Positions 51,203 through 59,525 are shown, numbered from the stretch's first letter. The stretch: 64,000 nt of DNA from Candidatus Bathyarchaeota archaeon (GCA_003151735.1 PLYI01000095.1:1-64000); one strand, 5' to 3'. The notes: a model not told the origin generated them from the sequence alone. Numbers and translations are program-made.

Positions 51203-52538
51203 GAATCTGCAGATATGCACAAGGATATACTATTACTTTGAGGCGTTTGCGCGGTTTTTGCTCCCTCTTAACTGTTTGGAGGATGTTTTTCCATTGCGAT
51301 GTTGGTTTGATACCTGGGATATCGATCGGAAGATCTATATTGTGTTTTCCGGGGCGATAGAGCCATATTGGGTTCTTGTTTTCAGTATTGTTGGAGGCTG
51401 AGTCTTCTTTGATTTGGGAAGATATTCTTTTCGCGAAAGAGTGGCCATAATAGATCATACCTTGACGCAACATTTCAGTGGTTCTGCCAAGGCCAAATGC
51501 CCGAAAAACTCGGAGCAGATGTCGTTCTCTGTGAAATCTCGGTGCATTTAAGAAAGGAAAAATGTTATGAAGACCTATACCCTCATCGCATGACGCGATG
51601 GCAATCCTTGACGAGTTTTGATTGCAGTCCCTGAATGGCTCGAATCCCTTCATTTGAGCAAAAGTGAGTGAAAGGTCACAAGGGTAGGTGTTTGAGATTA
51701 TAACGTCTGCATCTTTGCAAAATAACGTGCTAAATGTTTGACGACAAAAATCCGCCGCCGCTAGATAGTACTTCTGGGGATCACCGCAGTCGACACGGAT
51801 AATCTCTCTGTTTGGATTAATCTGAACTGATATAGTAGTGTTCAAACCTATCATATTTGCGATTTCGTTCAAATCTCTACGAAAACTGCCGTCGGTTTGC
51901 ACTTGACCCCACCCACAATATTTATGCCGGAAATGCAGATCAAAAATTGATTGTATCCCGAGAACGCCTACCGCCAGCTTCGTTCCGCCACCAAGACCTG
52001 CAGTGTAATTAGGGTATATGCCTCCTATCCCGATTACAAAATCGCTATTGAGAAAGGTACGGTCGACATACACGGGTGTGTCGAAAGAAGTTTTTCCTAT
52101 TTTGGCGTTTCCCTTGAAACAATCGTGAATAAGTAATCGACACGATTCAGCCGCTGTTCTCCCCACTTTTTTGCGAAACACTGCTGTGGTTGGTTTGCCG
52201 TGTGATCCTGTCGCCATCAAAATGGTAACATCTGTTAATGGCATATGGGCATCTCGGAACAATTCCAAGAGAATATCCATTATCGGTTCAGCAGGAGTTG
52301 GGCGGTTCAGGTCGTCGACCACTATAAGTGGGCGTGATTTTCCTTTGCAGAGACTCTGGATAGGTGCTTGCCCCACTGATCTCTGGAGACTCTCCGCTAT
52401 TTGATCCTTAGTTATTGGGGGTGGCGTTTGGGGCCACAAGATAGTAACATCCCAACTATTCGGTGTTTTTAGCTCAAGCTGGTGATCCCCATACCACGCC
52501 CCTGTGCGCAGATTCAATTTAGATTGTACGCCAATCAC
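51189..52538 (-). CDS. LarA-like (nickel-pincer racemase family) protein
   Basis: The 449-residue protein has PLIVVDDLNRPTPAEPIMDI, then VTILMATGSHGKPTTAVFRK, a LarA-like motif with the expected His. Further on come FVIGIGGIYPNYTAGLGGGT and KLAVGVLGIQSIFDLHF. These match the DUF2088/LarA N-terminal domain, which holds the nickel-pincer nucleotide in lactate racemase. LarB, LarC and LarE genes are absent from the window, so the substrate and even cofactor use are uncertain. It is 27 bases downstream of the methyltransferase gene, and both point the same way. Confidence 0.78.
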   Translation of the reverse strand: MIGVQSKLNLRTGAWYGDHQLELKTPNSWDVTILWPQTPPPITKDQIAESLQRSVGQAPIQSLCKGKSRPLIVVDDLNRPTPAEPIMDILLELFRDAHMPLTDVTILMATGSHGKPTTAVFRKKVGRTAAESCRLLIHDCFKGNAKIGKTSFDTPVYVDRTFLNSDFVIGIGGIYPNYTAGLGGGTKLAVGVLGIQSIFDLHFRHKYCGWGQVQTDGSFRRDLNEIANMIGLNTTISVQINPNREIIRVDCGDPQKYYLAAADFCRQTFSTLFCKDADVIISNTYPCDLSLTFAQMKGFEPFRDCNQNSSRIAIASCDEGIGLHNIFPFLNAPRFHRERHLLRVFRAFGLGRTTEMLRQGMIYYGHSFAKRISSQIKEDSASNNTENKNPIWLYRPGKHNIDLPIDIPGIKPTSQWKNILQTVKREQKPRKRLKVIVYPCAYLQILNRQ

Positions 52539-52565
52539 CTATTCTTCTTTATTCAAGGAATTAAT

Positions 52566-53429
52566 TCATACTTTCTTTGCTAAGACAATGTATTGTGCCC
52601 CGGTTGAGCGCAAAATTGGAAATCCGACGTCCGCGTATTCTTGCAGTTTCTGATTGATTTTGACTCCAATACGATCAGGAAACTCGATGTGGGGGAAAAG
52701 TAAGAACGGCCCAAACCCTAAATTTGTGTTCCTGACGTTTTTCAGATTTGCCTCATGGAGGTAAGCATTGAATTTCTGGATCGAATATGCATGAGGTTGA
52801 AAAACGTTTCGATTATTTTGTGAACCTACTCTGCTTAGTTTTTTTTTAAGCCATTCGCGGGTCGATTTAGCGAAGGGAGAACGCCGGGGATCAAATAGCC
52901 AGTTCAAACGAAACAGGTTGTCAGCATTGAGGATAACATATCCCCCATGTACCAATACACGTGCAATTTCATTCAATGCTTTCTTCACATCATAAAGCCA
53001 TGGAGTTACTCCCAAAGCAATAATCAGATCAAAAGATTGATTATGGAAAGCCAGATTATGGGCATCACCTATATTCAAATGAATTTTTTTGTCTAGACTT
53101 GTTTGCATCGCGTTATTTTGAGCAACTTTAATCATTTTGTGGGAATAGTCTAAGACCTCTACCGTAAATCCTCTCTTTGCAAGGGCTAATGCCATAAAAC
53201 CTGATCCGCAGCCGATTTCCAGAGCACGAGTATTATTTGGAAGAGATAACTCGGAAACATATCTGAGCGCAATGGCCAGCCGTTGCTGGTGAATAATTGC
53301 GAAAAGATCCTTTCGATAGTAGATCTGCGTCCAGAATGCTGATGAACCGTTGAAAAACTCACGTACGTGGTTTTGCTCAAGTTGGTCAATTCTGTTAAAC
53401 GTAGTCGAGTGGCAACAATCTTCTTCCAT
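52566..53429 (-). CDS. SAM-dependent methyltransferase (class I)
   Basis: The 287-residue protein shows the class I motifs: ALEIGCGSGFMALALAKRGF (motif I), VEVLDYSHKMIKVAQNNAM (acidic loop), HLNIGDAHNLAFHNQSFDLI and ALGVTPWLYDVKKALNEIAR. A C-terminal cap (IEFPDRIGVKINQKLQEYAD) may bind the substrate. Genes of this type near LarA-like proteins act in secondary-metabolite or cofactor pathways; that is inference. The start ATG follows AAGGAATG. Confidence 0.85.
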   Translation of the reverse strand: MEEDCCHSTTFNRIDQLEQNHVREFFNGSSAFWTQIYYRKDLFAIIHQQRLAIALRYVSELSLPNNTRALEIGCGSGFMALALAKRGFTVEVLDYSHKMIKVAQNNAMQTSLDKKIHLNIGDAHNLAFHNQSFDLIIALGVTPWLYDVKKALNEIARVLVHGGYVILNADNLFRLNWLFDPRRSPFAKSTREWLKKKLSRVGSQNNRNVFQPHAYSIQKFNAYLHEANLKNVRNTNLGFGPFLLFPHIEFPDRIGVKINQKLQEYADVGFPILRSTGAQYIVLAKKV

Positions 53430-54003
53430 TTATCATTCCTTGTTTCAGACAGATAAGTCAGCTGTCCCGAGTCTTGAAATCCAGCATGCCATTGAATCCA
53501 TCCTCAAAGAAGTATTCGGTTTTGAAATTGTCAAGTCAGAACGTGAGCTTGGCAGTGGAAAAGTAAATAATACTATTTCTGCAACTGGACTTTTTTGCGA
53601 CTCGGTGTTAGACTCTTTCTTATTTCTATTTCTATATGACACCAAACCCCGAGTTCAACAGTTGAACTCTGGATCGCATATTTAAGACTATGTGATTGCG
53701 TGAATGCGCTTACAAAACGCTAACTTAAAAATAGAGCCAGAACATGCCGGGCAGAGACACTCCTTACAAATTAATAGCCCTTTTAGAGGGAAACAACTTT
53801 GCATAGTTTGGGTATTTCAGTTTTTTCTCTTCATTGTTTTCAGAGCAAATAATGTGGGCTTTTGGAGCCTCAAATATGCCTAGTCGTTTTCCATGATGTA
53901 TGTTAAAAATAGGTAGAACAGCCTAAAGGAAAAACCTAAAACCTTTAAGCTGCCTACCTACACAAGAAAAAACAGATTGTTATTTTTCTATTAGGTGCGT
54001 TAA
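53430..54003. other. gap with a possible plus-strand gene fragment
   Basis: On the plus strand, 53455-53685 encodes TDKSAVPSLEIQHAIESILK, EVFGFEIVKSERELGSGKVN and NTISATGLF, which looks coding but has no clear start of its own. It overlaps the region upstream of the methyltransferase gene. The rest of the gap (53690-53970) shows no long frame. The shared T-rich leader (53981-53997) lies at its end. Confidence 0.35.
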
Positions 54004-54399
54004 TTGGAAGAGAATAACAAATCAGATGGTGGAGCGAACCATTCTATTTGGATAAACACGGCTGCCTTTAATCAGTTTAAAACCAATAGCAGAATGCTGC
54101 ACAAGAAGTCTGCGAGTGAAAGGATAGAGGCCTTTGTCATTGCTGAGAACATTAAGGATAATGGTGAGGGAGCCAACGTTGATTATTCCTCTCGGTTAGA
54201 GGATCAAACAATATCTGAGCTAAGAACATGTGAGGTAGAGCTGGGGAAACTTAGGAAGATAGTGGAAGCTGATGATAAGAGCTATGAGAGAATGCTCCGA
54301 ACTGCTACAGATGCTGGAGTTAAACGTATGCAGGGCAACAGAGATCGTAAGCAATCTGGCAGGGTGCTTCTCTCGGAAGTTGATGATGCTCTTATGTAA
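54004..54399 (+). CDS. 131-residue hydrophilic protein, MobC- or RHH-like
   Basis: The start TTG 54004 follows TATTTTTCTATTAGGTGCG. The product has NHSIWINTAAFNQFKTNSRM, LHKKSASERIEAFVIAENIK and a long helix (SELRTCEVELGKLRKIVEAD, KSYERMLRTATDAGVKRMQG). The early strand-and-helix order fits a ribbon-helix-helix DNA-binding domain, and the rest looks like a coiled coil. It overlaps the next small gene by 17 bases. It may be part of a mobile element, and the role is open. Confidence 0.6.
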   Translation: MEENNKSDGGANHSIWINTAAFNQFKTNSRMLHKKSASERIEAFVIAENIKDNGEGANVDYSSRLEDQTISELRTCEVELGKLRKIVEADDKSYERMLRTATDAGVKRMQGNRDRKQSGRVLLSEVDDALM

Positions 54400-54544
54400 G
54401 CTGTATGCGGTTGAAGTTGCTGGTGATGATTCCGAACTCTGGGATTATATGCTACAGTTCACGGAGCTGTTACGCAATAAGTTGAAGTACAAGAAGGTAC
54501 TCAGAGAAGTAAGAGCTAAGAAACATAGCGTTAATCCCTCTTAA
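54383..54544 (+). CDS. 53-residue small protein overlapping the previous gene
   Basis: It starts at ATG 54383 within the end of the 131-residue gene (GATGATGCTCTTATGTAA reads both). The product MLLCKLYAVEVAGDDSELWD, then YMLQFTELLRNKLKYKKVLR, is amphipathic-helical with a basic end. The 17-base overlap fits translational coupling. It could instead be a downstream segment of a frameshifted single gene. No family is known. Confidence 0.5.
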   Translation: MMLLCKLYAVEVAGDDSELWDYMLQFTELLRNKLKYKKVLREVRAKKHSVNPS

Positions 54545-54949
54545 CTCCTTTTCTTTTTTGCCGTCATACATTTTTAATGGGATACTTTGTGGTTAACCTA
54601 GGCCCTTAAGGTTTTTTTCTTTCAATTTTTTTTTGAATGCTATTAGCATTAGCTTCTAATAAAAACACCCCCTAACTAATATTAAGAGAGGAAACAGGCT
54701 GTAAGCATGGAGAGATGGAAAGGTCGGGGGGATTTACGAACATGCGCAATCTGCATTTCTGACTTTATCTAGCGCTAGTGGAATTTTATTGTGTTTGCTG
54801 TGGGGGTTGTAATTAGAACTGAGACATATTCGTTTATGGGCTTTCCATGTTGAAATGCCACATTCATAACATGAATTTACGCGTTTACCTTATAAGCATG
54901 GAGCTTTCCCATGCCTCAAGCAAGAATAAAAAATAGGCTTTGCAAAGCC
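54545..54949. other. gap with a GCATGG hairpin and a possible attachment-site match
   Basis: No gene is seen in these 405 bases. GTAAGCATGG at 54701-54710 is repeated exactly at 61411-61420, around the integrase stop. The bases after it are also similar (AGAGATGG and GAGAATTGG). A hairpin GCATGG-AGCTTTC-CCATGC lies at 54896-54914, behind the end of the minus-strand AbrB gene. T-rich runs (CTTTCAATTTTTTTTTG) occur near 54622. It may be the left edge of the integrated element. Confidence 0.4.
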
Positions 54950-55126
54950 TTACAATGCCCTAAAAAGGGGTTTACACGCTTTGATTACAGTGCGTTCTTT
55001 ATCTATGATAAATTCAAGCTCAGCATTTTCCTCAAGCCCAAAATAACGAATTACAGACTCGGGAATTTCTACAACCAATTTGCCATCAAGTTTCGTTATA
55101 TTCTGGAAACGGTCATTATCCGCCAA
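54950..55126 (-). CDS. AbrB-like regulator in the integrated element
   Basis: The 58-residue protein starts at TTG 55126 behind GGAGGTGAAAGG. It reads NDRFQNITKLDGKLVVEIPE, SVIRYFGLEENAELEFIIDK and ERTVIKACKPLFRAL, an AbrB-type swapped-hairpin domain. The frame is open further up, but that part contains the shared T-rich leader (55151-55169). It is divergent from the HTH gene at 55331, with two palindromic sites between them. Confidence 0.75.
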   Translation of the reverse strand: MADNDRFQNITKLDGKLVVEIPESVIRYFGLEENAELEFIIDKERTVIKACKPLFRAL

Positions 55127-55193
55127 CCTTTCACCTCCACGCCTCACAATGTCTAATAGAAAAAATAGAATGCAGCAAAGCAATAGTCCATGA

Positions 55194-55291
55194 GTCTAAG
55201 CCTTAGACGTTGGCTTCGACGGATGCTTCAATGACGCTTTATTGTTGGAACGCAAAGCAATCCATCGATAAAGAAAGTCTAAGCCTTAGAC
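55194..55291. promoter_or_regulatory. two identical palindromic operator sites GTCTAAGCCTTAGAC
   Basis: The 15-base sequence GTCTAAGCCTTAGAC, with 7-base perfect arms, occurs at 55194-55208 and at 55277-55291. The two lie in the divergent region between the AbrB gene and the HTH gene. A half site (CCTTAGAC) is also inside the HTH gene near its end (about 55990). Such paired sites suit cooperative binding of a dimeric regulator, most likely the 229-residue HTH protein. They may control both genes or an origin. Confidence 0.65.
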
Positions 55292-55330
55292 AAGGTAAAT
55301 ATGCTTTTTTCTTGTAGGAGTAATGTAAGA

Positions 55331-56020
55331 ATGCAGATAGAAAAGGAAAAACAGAATGTAGTTGACTTAACTAAAATGCCTCAAAACCTACCAATCATGG
55401 GACACGCCTCACACGAGACGTTAACCCTGATAACTGAAGGCATAGAAGATAGAATACCCCAAATTGACCCAGATGAAGCCATGACTTTGTTGGTCAACTT
55501 GGATAACTTACCGATCAGAGCAAGGGCCTTTATTACTAAGCTTCAGCCAAATGCCGTAGCTGTGTTTGATAAGGAAGGCACGTTATACCTTGAAATCAAC
55601 CTCAATATACTACGTGATCTCACTTGTTTCCAGATGTTCCTTAGCTTTTATCATAGCCTACTTTCAGAGTTTCCAGAATTGAAGCCTTATATTTCACTTT
55701 GCGAAGCCACTGAACATGTAAAAGTGATTCCTCCGAAAGGCGCACCTCCAGAACATCTTAGGGAAGCTTGGCTGACAAAACACTTCTACGTTACGCTCAA
55801 CGTCACCGACTTACTTATCGCAAAACTCAAAAGCCATTTTGCGCCCGACGAGTATCCAGCGCCAGCGAGCTTCAGCTACTTATTAGCACATGGATTCGAT
55901 AAAGAAGCTCTTTCAACCACTTTCAAGGTTTCAAGAGCAACTCTTTTCAATTATCAAGCCAAAACAAAGAAATCTAACGACAATCCAGACCTTAGACACC
56001 CTGAAGAAGCTATAGACTAA
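55331..56020 (+). CDS. HTH regulator or replication-control protein of the element
   Basis: The 229-residue product starts at ATG 55331 (GGAG 12 bases upstream). The N-terminal two thirds look like a mixed alpha/beta sensor or dimer domain (MTLLVNLDNLPIRARAFITK, LYLEINLNILRDLTCFQMFL). The C-terminus has a helix-turn-helix (FSYLLAHGFDKEALSTTFKV, SRATLFNYQAKTKK). It is adjacent to two palindromic sites. It could repress its own promoter and the AbrB gene, or start replication. No family is known. Confidence 0.7.
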   Translation: MQIEKEKQNVVDLTKMPQNLPIMGHASHETLTLITEGIEDRIPQIDPDEAMTLLVNLDNLPIRARAFITKLQPNAVAVFDKEGTLYLEINLNILRDLTCFQMFLSFYHSLLSEFPELKPYISLCEATEHVKVIPPKGAPPEHLREAWLTKHFYVTLNVTDLLIAKLKSHFAPDEYPAPASFSYLLAHGFDKEALSTTFKVSRATLFNYQAKTKKSNDNPDLRHPEEAID

Positions 56021-56082
56021 GCCGTTTCGGAACTATCTAAAAAATACATTATCTATTTTTCTATTAAGAGGTGTATGCAATA

Positions 56083-56301
56083 ATGCAAGTAAACAAAAAT
56101 ATTGAAAGTGAAATGGAACCAAAAATGCTCGACCTTTTGGAAAAAGAAAACATGCCCCTGAGTATCGGTTTCGTAGCCTTTAACTTGAAAATAACCTGGC
56201 AAACTGCGAGAGCTCTCTTATTGAAAATGAGCTTAACCGGAAAAATCACGGCGTTAGAAACAAGCAAGGGCTTCATGTTCCAGAAAAAACAACGCAATTA
56301 A
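56083..56301 (+). CDS. 72-residue winged-helix-like protein
   Basis: ATG 56083 follows AAGAGGTG, and the shared T-rich leader (56054-56073) lies before it. The product has a helical start (NIESEMEPKMLDLLEKEN) and a winged-helix pattern (MPLSIGFVAFNLKITWQTAR, ALLLKMSLTGKITALETSKG). This is a small DNA-binding protein. It stands directly before the palindrome island, so it may bind there. Confidence 0.7.
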   Translation: MQVNKNIESEMEPKMLDLLEKENMPLSIGFVAFNLKITWQTARALLLKMSLTGKITALETSKGFMFQKKQRN

Positions 56302-56406
56302 ACACTAAATTTCCTTCCCCCTATTTTATTCCAAATTTTATTTACTATTTGAAAAACGTTTCTAATTGAAAATATTAAGCACAACAACTTTTCCACAAAC
56401 TGTGAG

Positions 56407-56848
56407 TTAACCCAGGTTAATAGTTATAGTTAAGCGATAAAACAACACGTTGTTTTACGCTTTAGTTAACAAATTTATAGCCATAAGATGGCTCGATACC
56501 GAGAGCTCTCGGATTGAATAGACGTTGGCAACGGCGTTGCTAAACATATCGTAATACATTATATAAGTCAACCAGGTTGACAAGGTCAACGACTCAAATG
56601 TTCACCCTTAACAACGCCGTTGTTAAATTACCTGAATTTGTTATCGGGGAACTCCTCTCTTCTCTTGCTTAAAGTCCGCACGTGCGTACTATCACTTTTT
56701 AAGTCAATGTTGTCGCAACGTTTGTGATTCATTGTCCTGAGAGTCAAAGCTTTCTGAGGCTGAGTTGTCACGTGTCAACCGATTAGGCAATAGTTCTAAT
56801 AGCTAAAAGTTGACCCAGGTCAACGGCTCAAAGTTTGCACGTGCAAAC
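56407..56848. repeat. island of at least ten palindromes (candidate origin or partition site)
   Basis: Perfect or near-perfect palindromes follow one another in about 440 bases without a gene: TTAACCCAGGTTAA (56407), AAAACAACACGTTGTTTT (56439), CCGAGAGCTCTCGG (56499), GCAACGGCGTTGC (56528), GTCAACCAGGTTGAC (56567), TTAACAACGCCGTTGTTAA (56608), CGCACGTGCG (56677), GTTGTCACGTGTCAAC (56764), GTTGACCCAGGTCAAC (56809) and GTTTGCACGTGCAAAC (56833). Three share the form GTYAACC-AGGTTRAC, and three carry CACGTG. A direct repeat AGGTCAACGRCTCAAA occurs near 56584 and 56818. It is probably a cis-acting site of the element. Confidence 0.75.
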
Positions 56849-57025
56849 AAATGTGGTATATGCCACAAATCTTGTCATTAATTTGGGTTCGCCTGGCGAA
56901 CTGGTCTCTTTTCTTTTGTACTCATCGATTAGTAAAATGGTTATCAGCATTACTTCTTGTTCGTGGATTATGCATTTTTTCTTTTTTCTTATGCAAGGTT
57001 TTGAGGCCTTGCAGGATTAAAGAAC

Positions 57026-57208
57026 TTGGACAACAAAGAACCTAATAAAATAACAATTAAAATTAGCGGACAAAGAACCGCTGTTCTAAACACCCTGAAA
57101 AGAATCGAAGGCGTTTTCCCATTATTTTTAGAAGGCAAAGAAAAACCAAATGATGATGGAACTGGCATCCATGTTTTTTTGGTTGTTGCTTGCCCCGAGG
57201 AGGCTTAG
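57026..57208 (+). CDS. 60-residue small protein of the element
   Basis: It starts at TTG 57026. The product (NKITIKISGQRTAVLNTLKR, IEGVFPLFLEGKEKPND, then HVFLVVACPEEA) looks like a beta-alpha-beta fold. It is the first of a chain of four small genes (57.0-57.9 kb) with gaps of at most 2 bases or overlaps. A role in the element is likely, but there is no family match. Confidence 0.6.
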   Translation: MDNKEPNKITIKISGQRTAVLNTLKRIEGVFPLFLEGKEKPNDDGTGIHVFLVVACPEEA

Positions 57209-57210
57209 AG

Positions 57211-57405
57211 TTGCCTTTCAATTTTGATATGGACCTTAATGGCTTCTTGCCGAAAGCGGAACCGAAAATACAATTTTGCCATGAATGCCATTTTTTTACG
57301 AGATACACGGCGAGCCACTGTAGGTTAGGGCTTTTCACTCAAGCATCTTGGAAAAGATGTAGGCAAGCTCTGCCAATCAAAAACGGATTAAAGGAAGGGT
57401 ATTAG
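57211..57405 (+). CDS. 64-residue Cys-rich protein of the element
   Basis: TTG 57211 lies 2 bases behind the previous stop and behind CCGAGGAGGC. The product (FNFDMDLNGFLPKAEPKIQF, then CHECHFFTRYTASHCRLGLF, TQASWKRCRQALP) has four Cys and three His and may bind zinc. It is tightly packed with its neighbours. Function unknown. Confidence 0.6.
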   Translation: MPFNFDMDLNGFLPKAEPKIQFCHECHFFTRYTASHCRLGLFTQASWKRCRQALPIKNGLKEGY

Positions 57406-57407
57406 CT

Positions 57408-57767
57408 TTGGATCGCAAGCAGATTGAGTTCTTAGTGAAGCTCCGCGACGCTCATACGATGGCAGCCGAAGCCGTAAATGATTATCTGGAAACCTTCGCT
57501 CCAAAAGAAGAAAAAACAGCCGTTAACGAAGAAATATTTAGTATCCTAAAGTTTGACCTTCAGCAAGATACTAAACTTGGCGAGTTTGAAGTTGCATATC
57601 AGCAAAACAACATAGCAGAGAAATTCCAACACGCTTTTGAGGTTCTCTCTAAGTCAAACGCAACAATCCAGAGCAGGTACCACGGCAAAGAATATGCTTA
57701 TTCATATTGGGTTTACGGCGAAGGCAAGATTTACAGACAAAAACTCAAAGGAGTTACCTCACATTGA
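57408..57767 (+). CDS. 119-residue protein of the element
   Basis: TTG 57408 follows the previous stop by 2 bases. It reads RKQIEFLVKLRDAHTMAAEA, VNDYLETFAPKEEKTAVNEE and IFSILKFDLQQDTKLGEFEV; mainly helical and charged. The stop overlaps the next TTG as TTGA at 57764-57767. It resembles small proteins of archaeal plasmids, but no family is recognised. Confidence 0.65.
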   Translation: MDRKQIEFLVKLRDAHTMAAEAVNDYLETFAPKEEKTAVNEEIFSILKFDLQQDTKLGEFEVAYQQNNIAEKFQHAFEVLSKSNATIQSRYHGKEYAYSYWVYGEGKIYRQKLKGVTSH

Positions 57768-57868
57768 AGATAAATTCAACGTGTGCAACTTGCAAGGATA
57801 ATTGCTGCGAAATACGCGCCGATTGCGTCGATGATGAAAGAGTAACACAAGAGGTTCTTCAACATTGA
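57764..57868 (+). CDS. 34-residue Cys-rich micro-protein
   Basis: This very short gene begins at TTG 57764 (TTGA overlap) and ends at TGA 57866-57868, which again overlaps the TTG of the next gene as TTGA. The product KINSTCATCKDNCCEIRADC has five cysteines in 20 residues and could fold around zinc or iron. The overlaps on both sides are strong evidence that it is translated. Confidence 0.55.
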   Translation: MKINSTCATCKDNCCEIRADCVDDERVTQEVLQH

Positions 57869-58248
57869 CCGAGCAGAGCAATGAATGGCTAGAAGAACCC
57901 GCAATGCCTAAACCCGAGGATTTTAAGAACCATGAAAACTATGAGTTTGCCTTCAACGAATACAAACAAAAATTGACAACCTATCAAGCAAGAATTAGAC
58001 TACACAATGATTGCAAAAAATACACAGAAGACGAAATAAAAGAAAAAGCTGAACAAGAAGAAGAACTGCTCAAAAGTCCGTTCTTTAGATTAATGGTTGA
58101 ATGTGACGAAAAAGGAGAGCCTAAACAACGCAGACAATTCCCAGACTATGAATTTTTCACTCCATACAACGAAGAAGAACAAAAACTCGGATATGGAAAA
58201 TCGGCTGTAAGAGATCCATTCAAAACAGCAAAGTCTCAGAGTGGTTAA
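57865..58248 (+). CDS. N-terminal part of a D5/SF3-type primase-helicase protein (before a -1 frame change)
   Basis: The 127-codon frame starts at TTG 57865 (TTGA overlap) and has a charged N-terminal region (TEQSNEWLEEPAMPKPEDFK, NYEFAFNEYKQKLTTYQARI, EDEIKEKAEQEEELLKSPFF) and then KLGYGKSAVRDPFKTAK. Its stop at 58246-58248 is followed, in the -1 frame, by a smooth continuation (VSEWLNQEFAFKTDLETGIL). The -1 frame is open from 58230 and lacks its own start, so the two parts are almost certainly one protein. Slippage could occur at GCAAAG; an indel is the simpler alternative. Confidence 0.65.
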   Translation: MTEQSNEWLEEPAMPKPEDFKNHENYEFAFNEYKQKLTTYQARIRLHNDCKKYTEDEIKEKAEQEEELLKSPFFRLMVECDEKGEPKQRRQFPDYEFFTPYNEEEQKLGYGKSAVRDPFKTAKSQSG

Positions 58249-59525
58249 ACCAGGAGTTTGCTTTTAAAACAGATTTAGAAACAGGGATACTCTACATCTA
58301 CGATGGCAGAAGTTGGATACCAAACGCAGAAGGATATGTCAAGAAAATCGTTTCAATAATACTGGGAAAAGAAGACCGTGAAAACCACTTCAAAAACATA
58401 TTATTCTCACTCCAAGGTCTAACACTTTGCAACGTAACATTCAGTCAAAAAATAGCTTGCGACAACGGATTACTTAACGTTGAAACTCAAGAGACAACGC
58501 CGTTCAGCAAAAAAGAAATGCCATTTCACCAAATCTCAGTAAAGTTTGACCCAACCACTAAATGCCCAAATTGGGAAGCATTCATATCTCAAGTTGTCAA
58601 CGGAGACGATTTAAAGACAATTCAAGAATGGAGCGGTTTCTTACTTTTACCAGATTACCGCTTTCATAAATTGTTGTGGATACAGGGTGAAGGTCGCAAT
58701 GGCAAAGGAGTTTGGCAAAGAACAATGGAAGCAATCTTAGGACAAACAAACGTCTCAAACATTGGCCTAGAAGAATTTGATGGATCTCACCGATTTTCTA
58801 TGGAAAGACTATACGGCAAACTATTCAATCCATGCTCAGAACCACGCACAAACAAAGAACTACAAACCAACCTACTGAAATACGCAACAGGACAAGACAC
58901 CATAGAAGCAGAAATCAAAGGTCATCAAAAACGAATACATTTCAGAAACTACGCAAAGATTACAGTTTTAGCCAACCGTTTCCCAAAAGTCAACGACCAA
59001 ACATTAGCATTTAAAGAACGTAGGCTTTTCATAAAGTTTCCAAATGAATTTACTGGAAGCAACCAAATACAGAACATAGAGCAAAATTGGTTAACAATCA
59101 ACGATGAAAGAAGCGGCATATTAAACTGGATGCTTCAAGGCTTACAACGCCTCTTAGAGCAAGGATACTTCACTGAATCAAAGACACAGCGAGAAACAGA
59201 AGCAGCTTTTCTACGAGCAAGCGACACAATAAGTGGTTGGCTTCACGAAGTAGGAATCAAAGACAAAAACAGAGTAACCACAAGAAGCGAAGCAACAGAA
59301 TCATACAAGAGTTATTGTGAAGTCTATGGGTTAATAACTGAAAGTGAACAGGAGTTTACAAAGAAACTAAAAGAAGTTTCATGGATTACTGTTTGCTCAG
59401 TTAAGAAGCCTAAACAGGAACGTGCTTGGAAAGGCTTAGGATTACTCAGAATAGATGATGATGGCAAGATAACAGATACAGTGGATACACAGGATACACT
59501 TTTACATGCCTCTTTACCCCTGTAA
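58230..59525 (+). CDS. D5/SF3 helicase core of the integrated element
   Basis: The frame is open from 58230 and has D5-type parts: an N-terminal module (WLNQEFAFKTDLETGILYIY, GKEDRENHFKNILFSLQGLT), then the ATPase. The ATPase has Walker A WIQGEGRNGKGVWQRTMEAI, an acidic strand (LYGKLFNPCSEPRTNKELQT), a sensor-like KITVLANRFPKVNDQTLAFK and an arginine region (ERRLFIKFPNEF). This is the replicative helicase family of archaeal plasmids and viruses. The first ATG in the frame is 58518, but coding sequence begins much earlier, so the frame is probably joined to the 57865 frame by a shift. Confidence 0.82.
   Translation, partial: KVSEWLNQEFAFKTDLETGILYIYDGRSWIPNAEGYVKKIVSIILGKEDRENHFKNILFSLQGLTLCNVTFSQKIACDNGLLNVETQETTPFSKKEMPFHQISVKFDPTTKCPNWEAFISQVVNGDDLKTIQEWSGFLLLPDYRFHKLLWIQGEGRNGKGVWQRTMEAILGQTNVSNIGLEEFDGSHRFSMERLYGKLFNPCSEPRTNKELQTNLLKYATGQDTIEAEIKGHQKRIHFRNYAKITVLANRFPKVNDQTLAFKERRLFIKFPNEFTGSNQIQNIEQNWLTINDERSGILNWMLQGLQRLLEQGYFTESKTQRETEAAFLRASDTISGWLHEVGIKDKNRVTTRSEATESYKSYCEVYGLITESEQEFTKKLKEVSWITVCSVKKPKQERAWKGLGLLRIDDDGKITDTVDTQDTLLHASLPL

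Noticed and set aside
56835-57020. 61-codon frame after the palindrome island
   Set aside because: It starts inside the last palindrome, has no ribosome site and shows poor coding composition.
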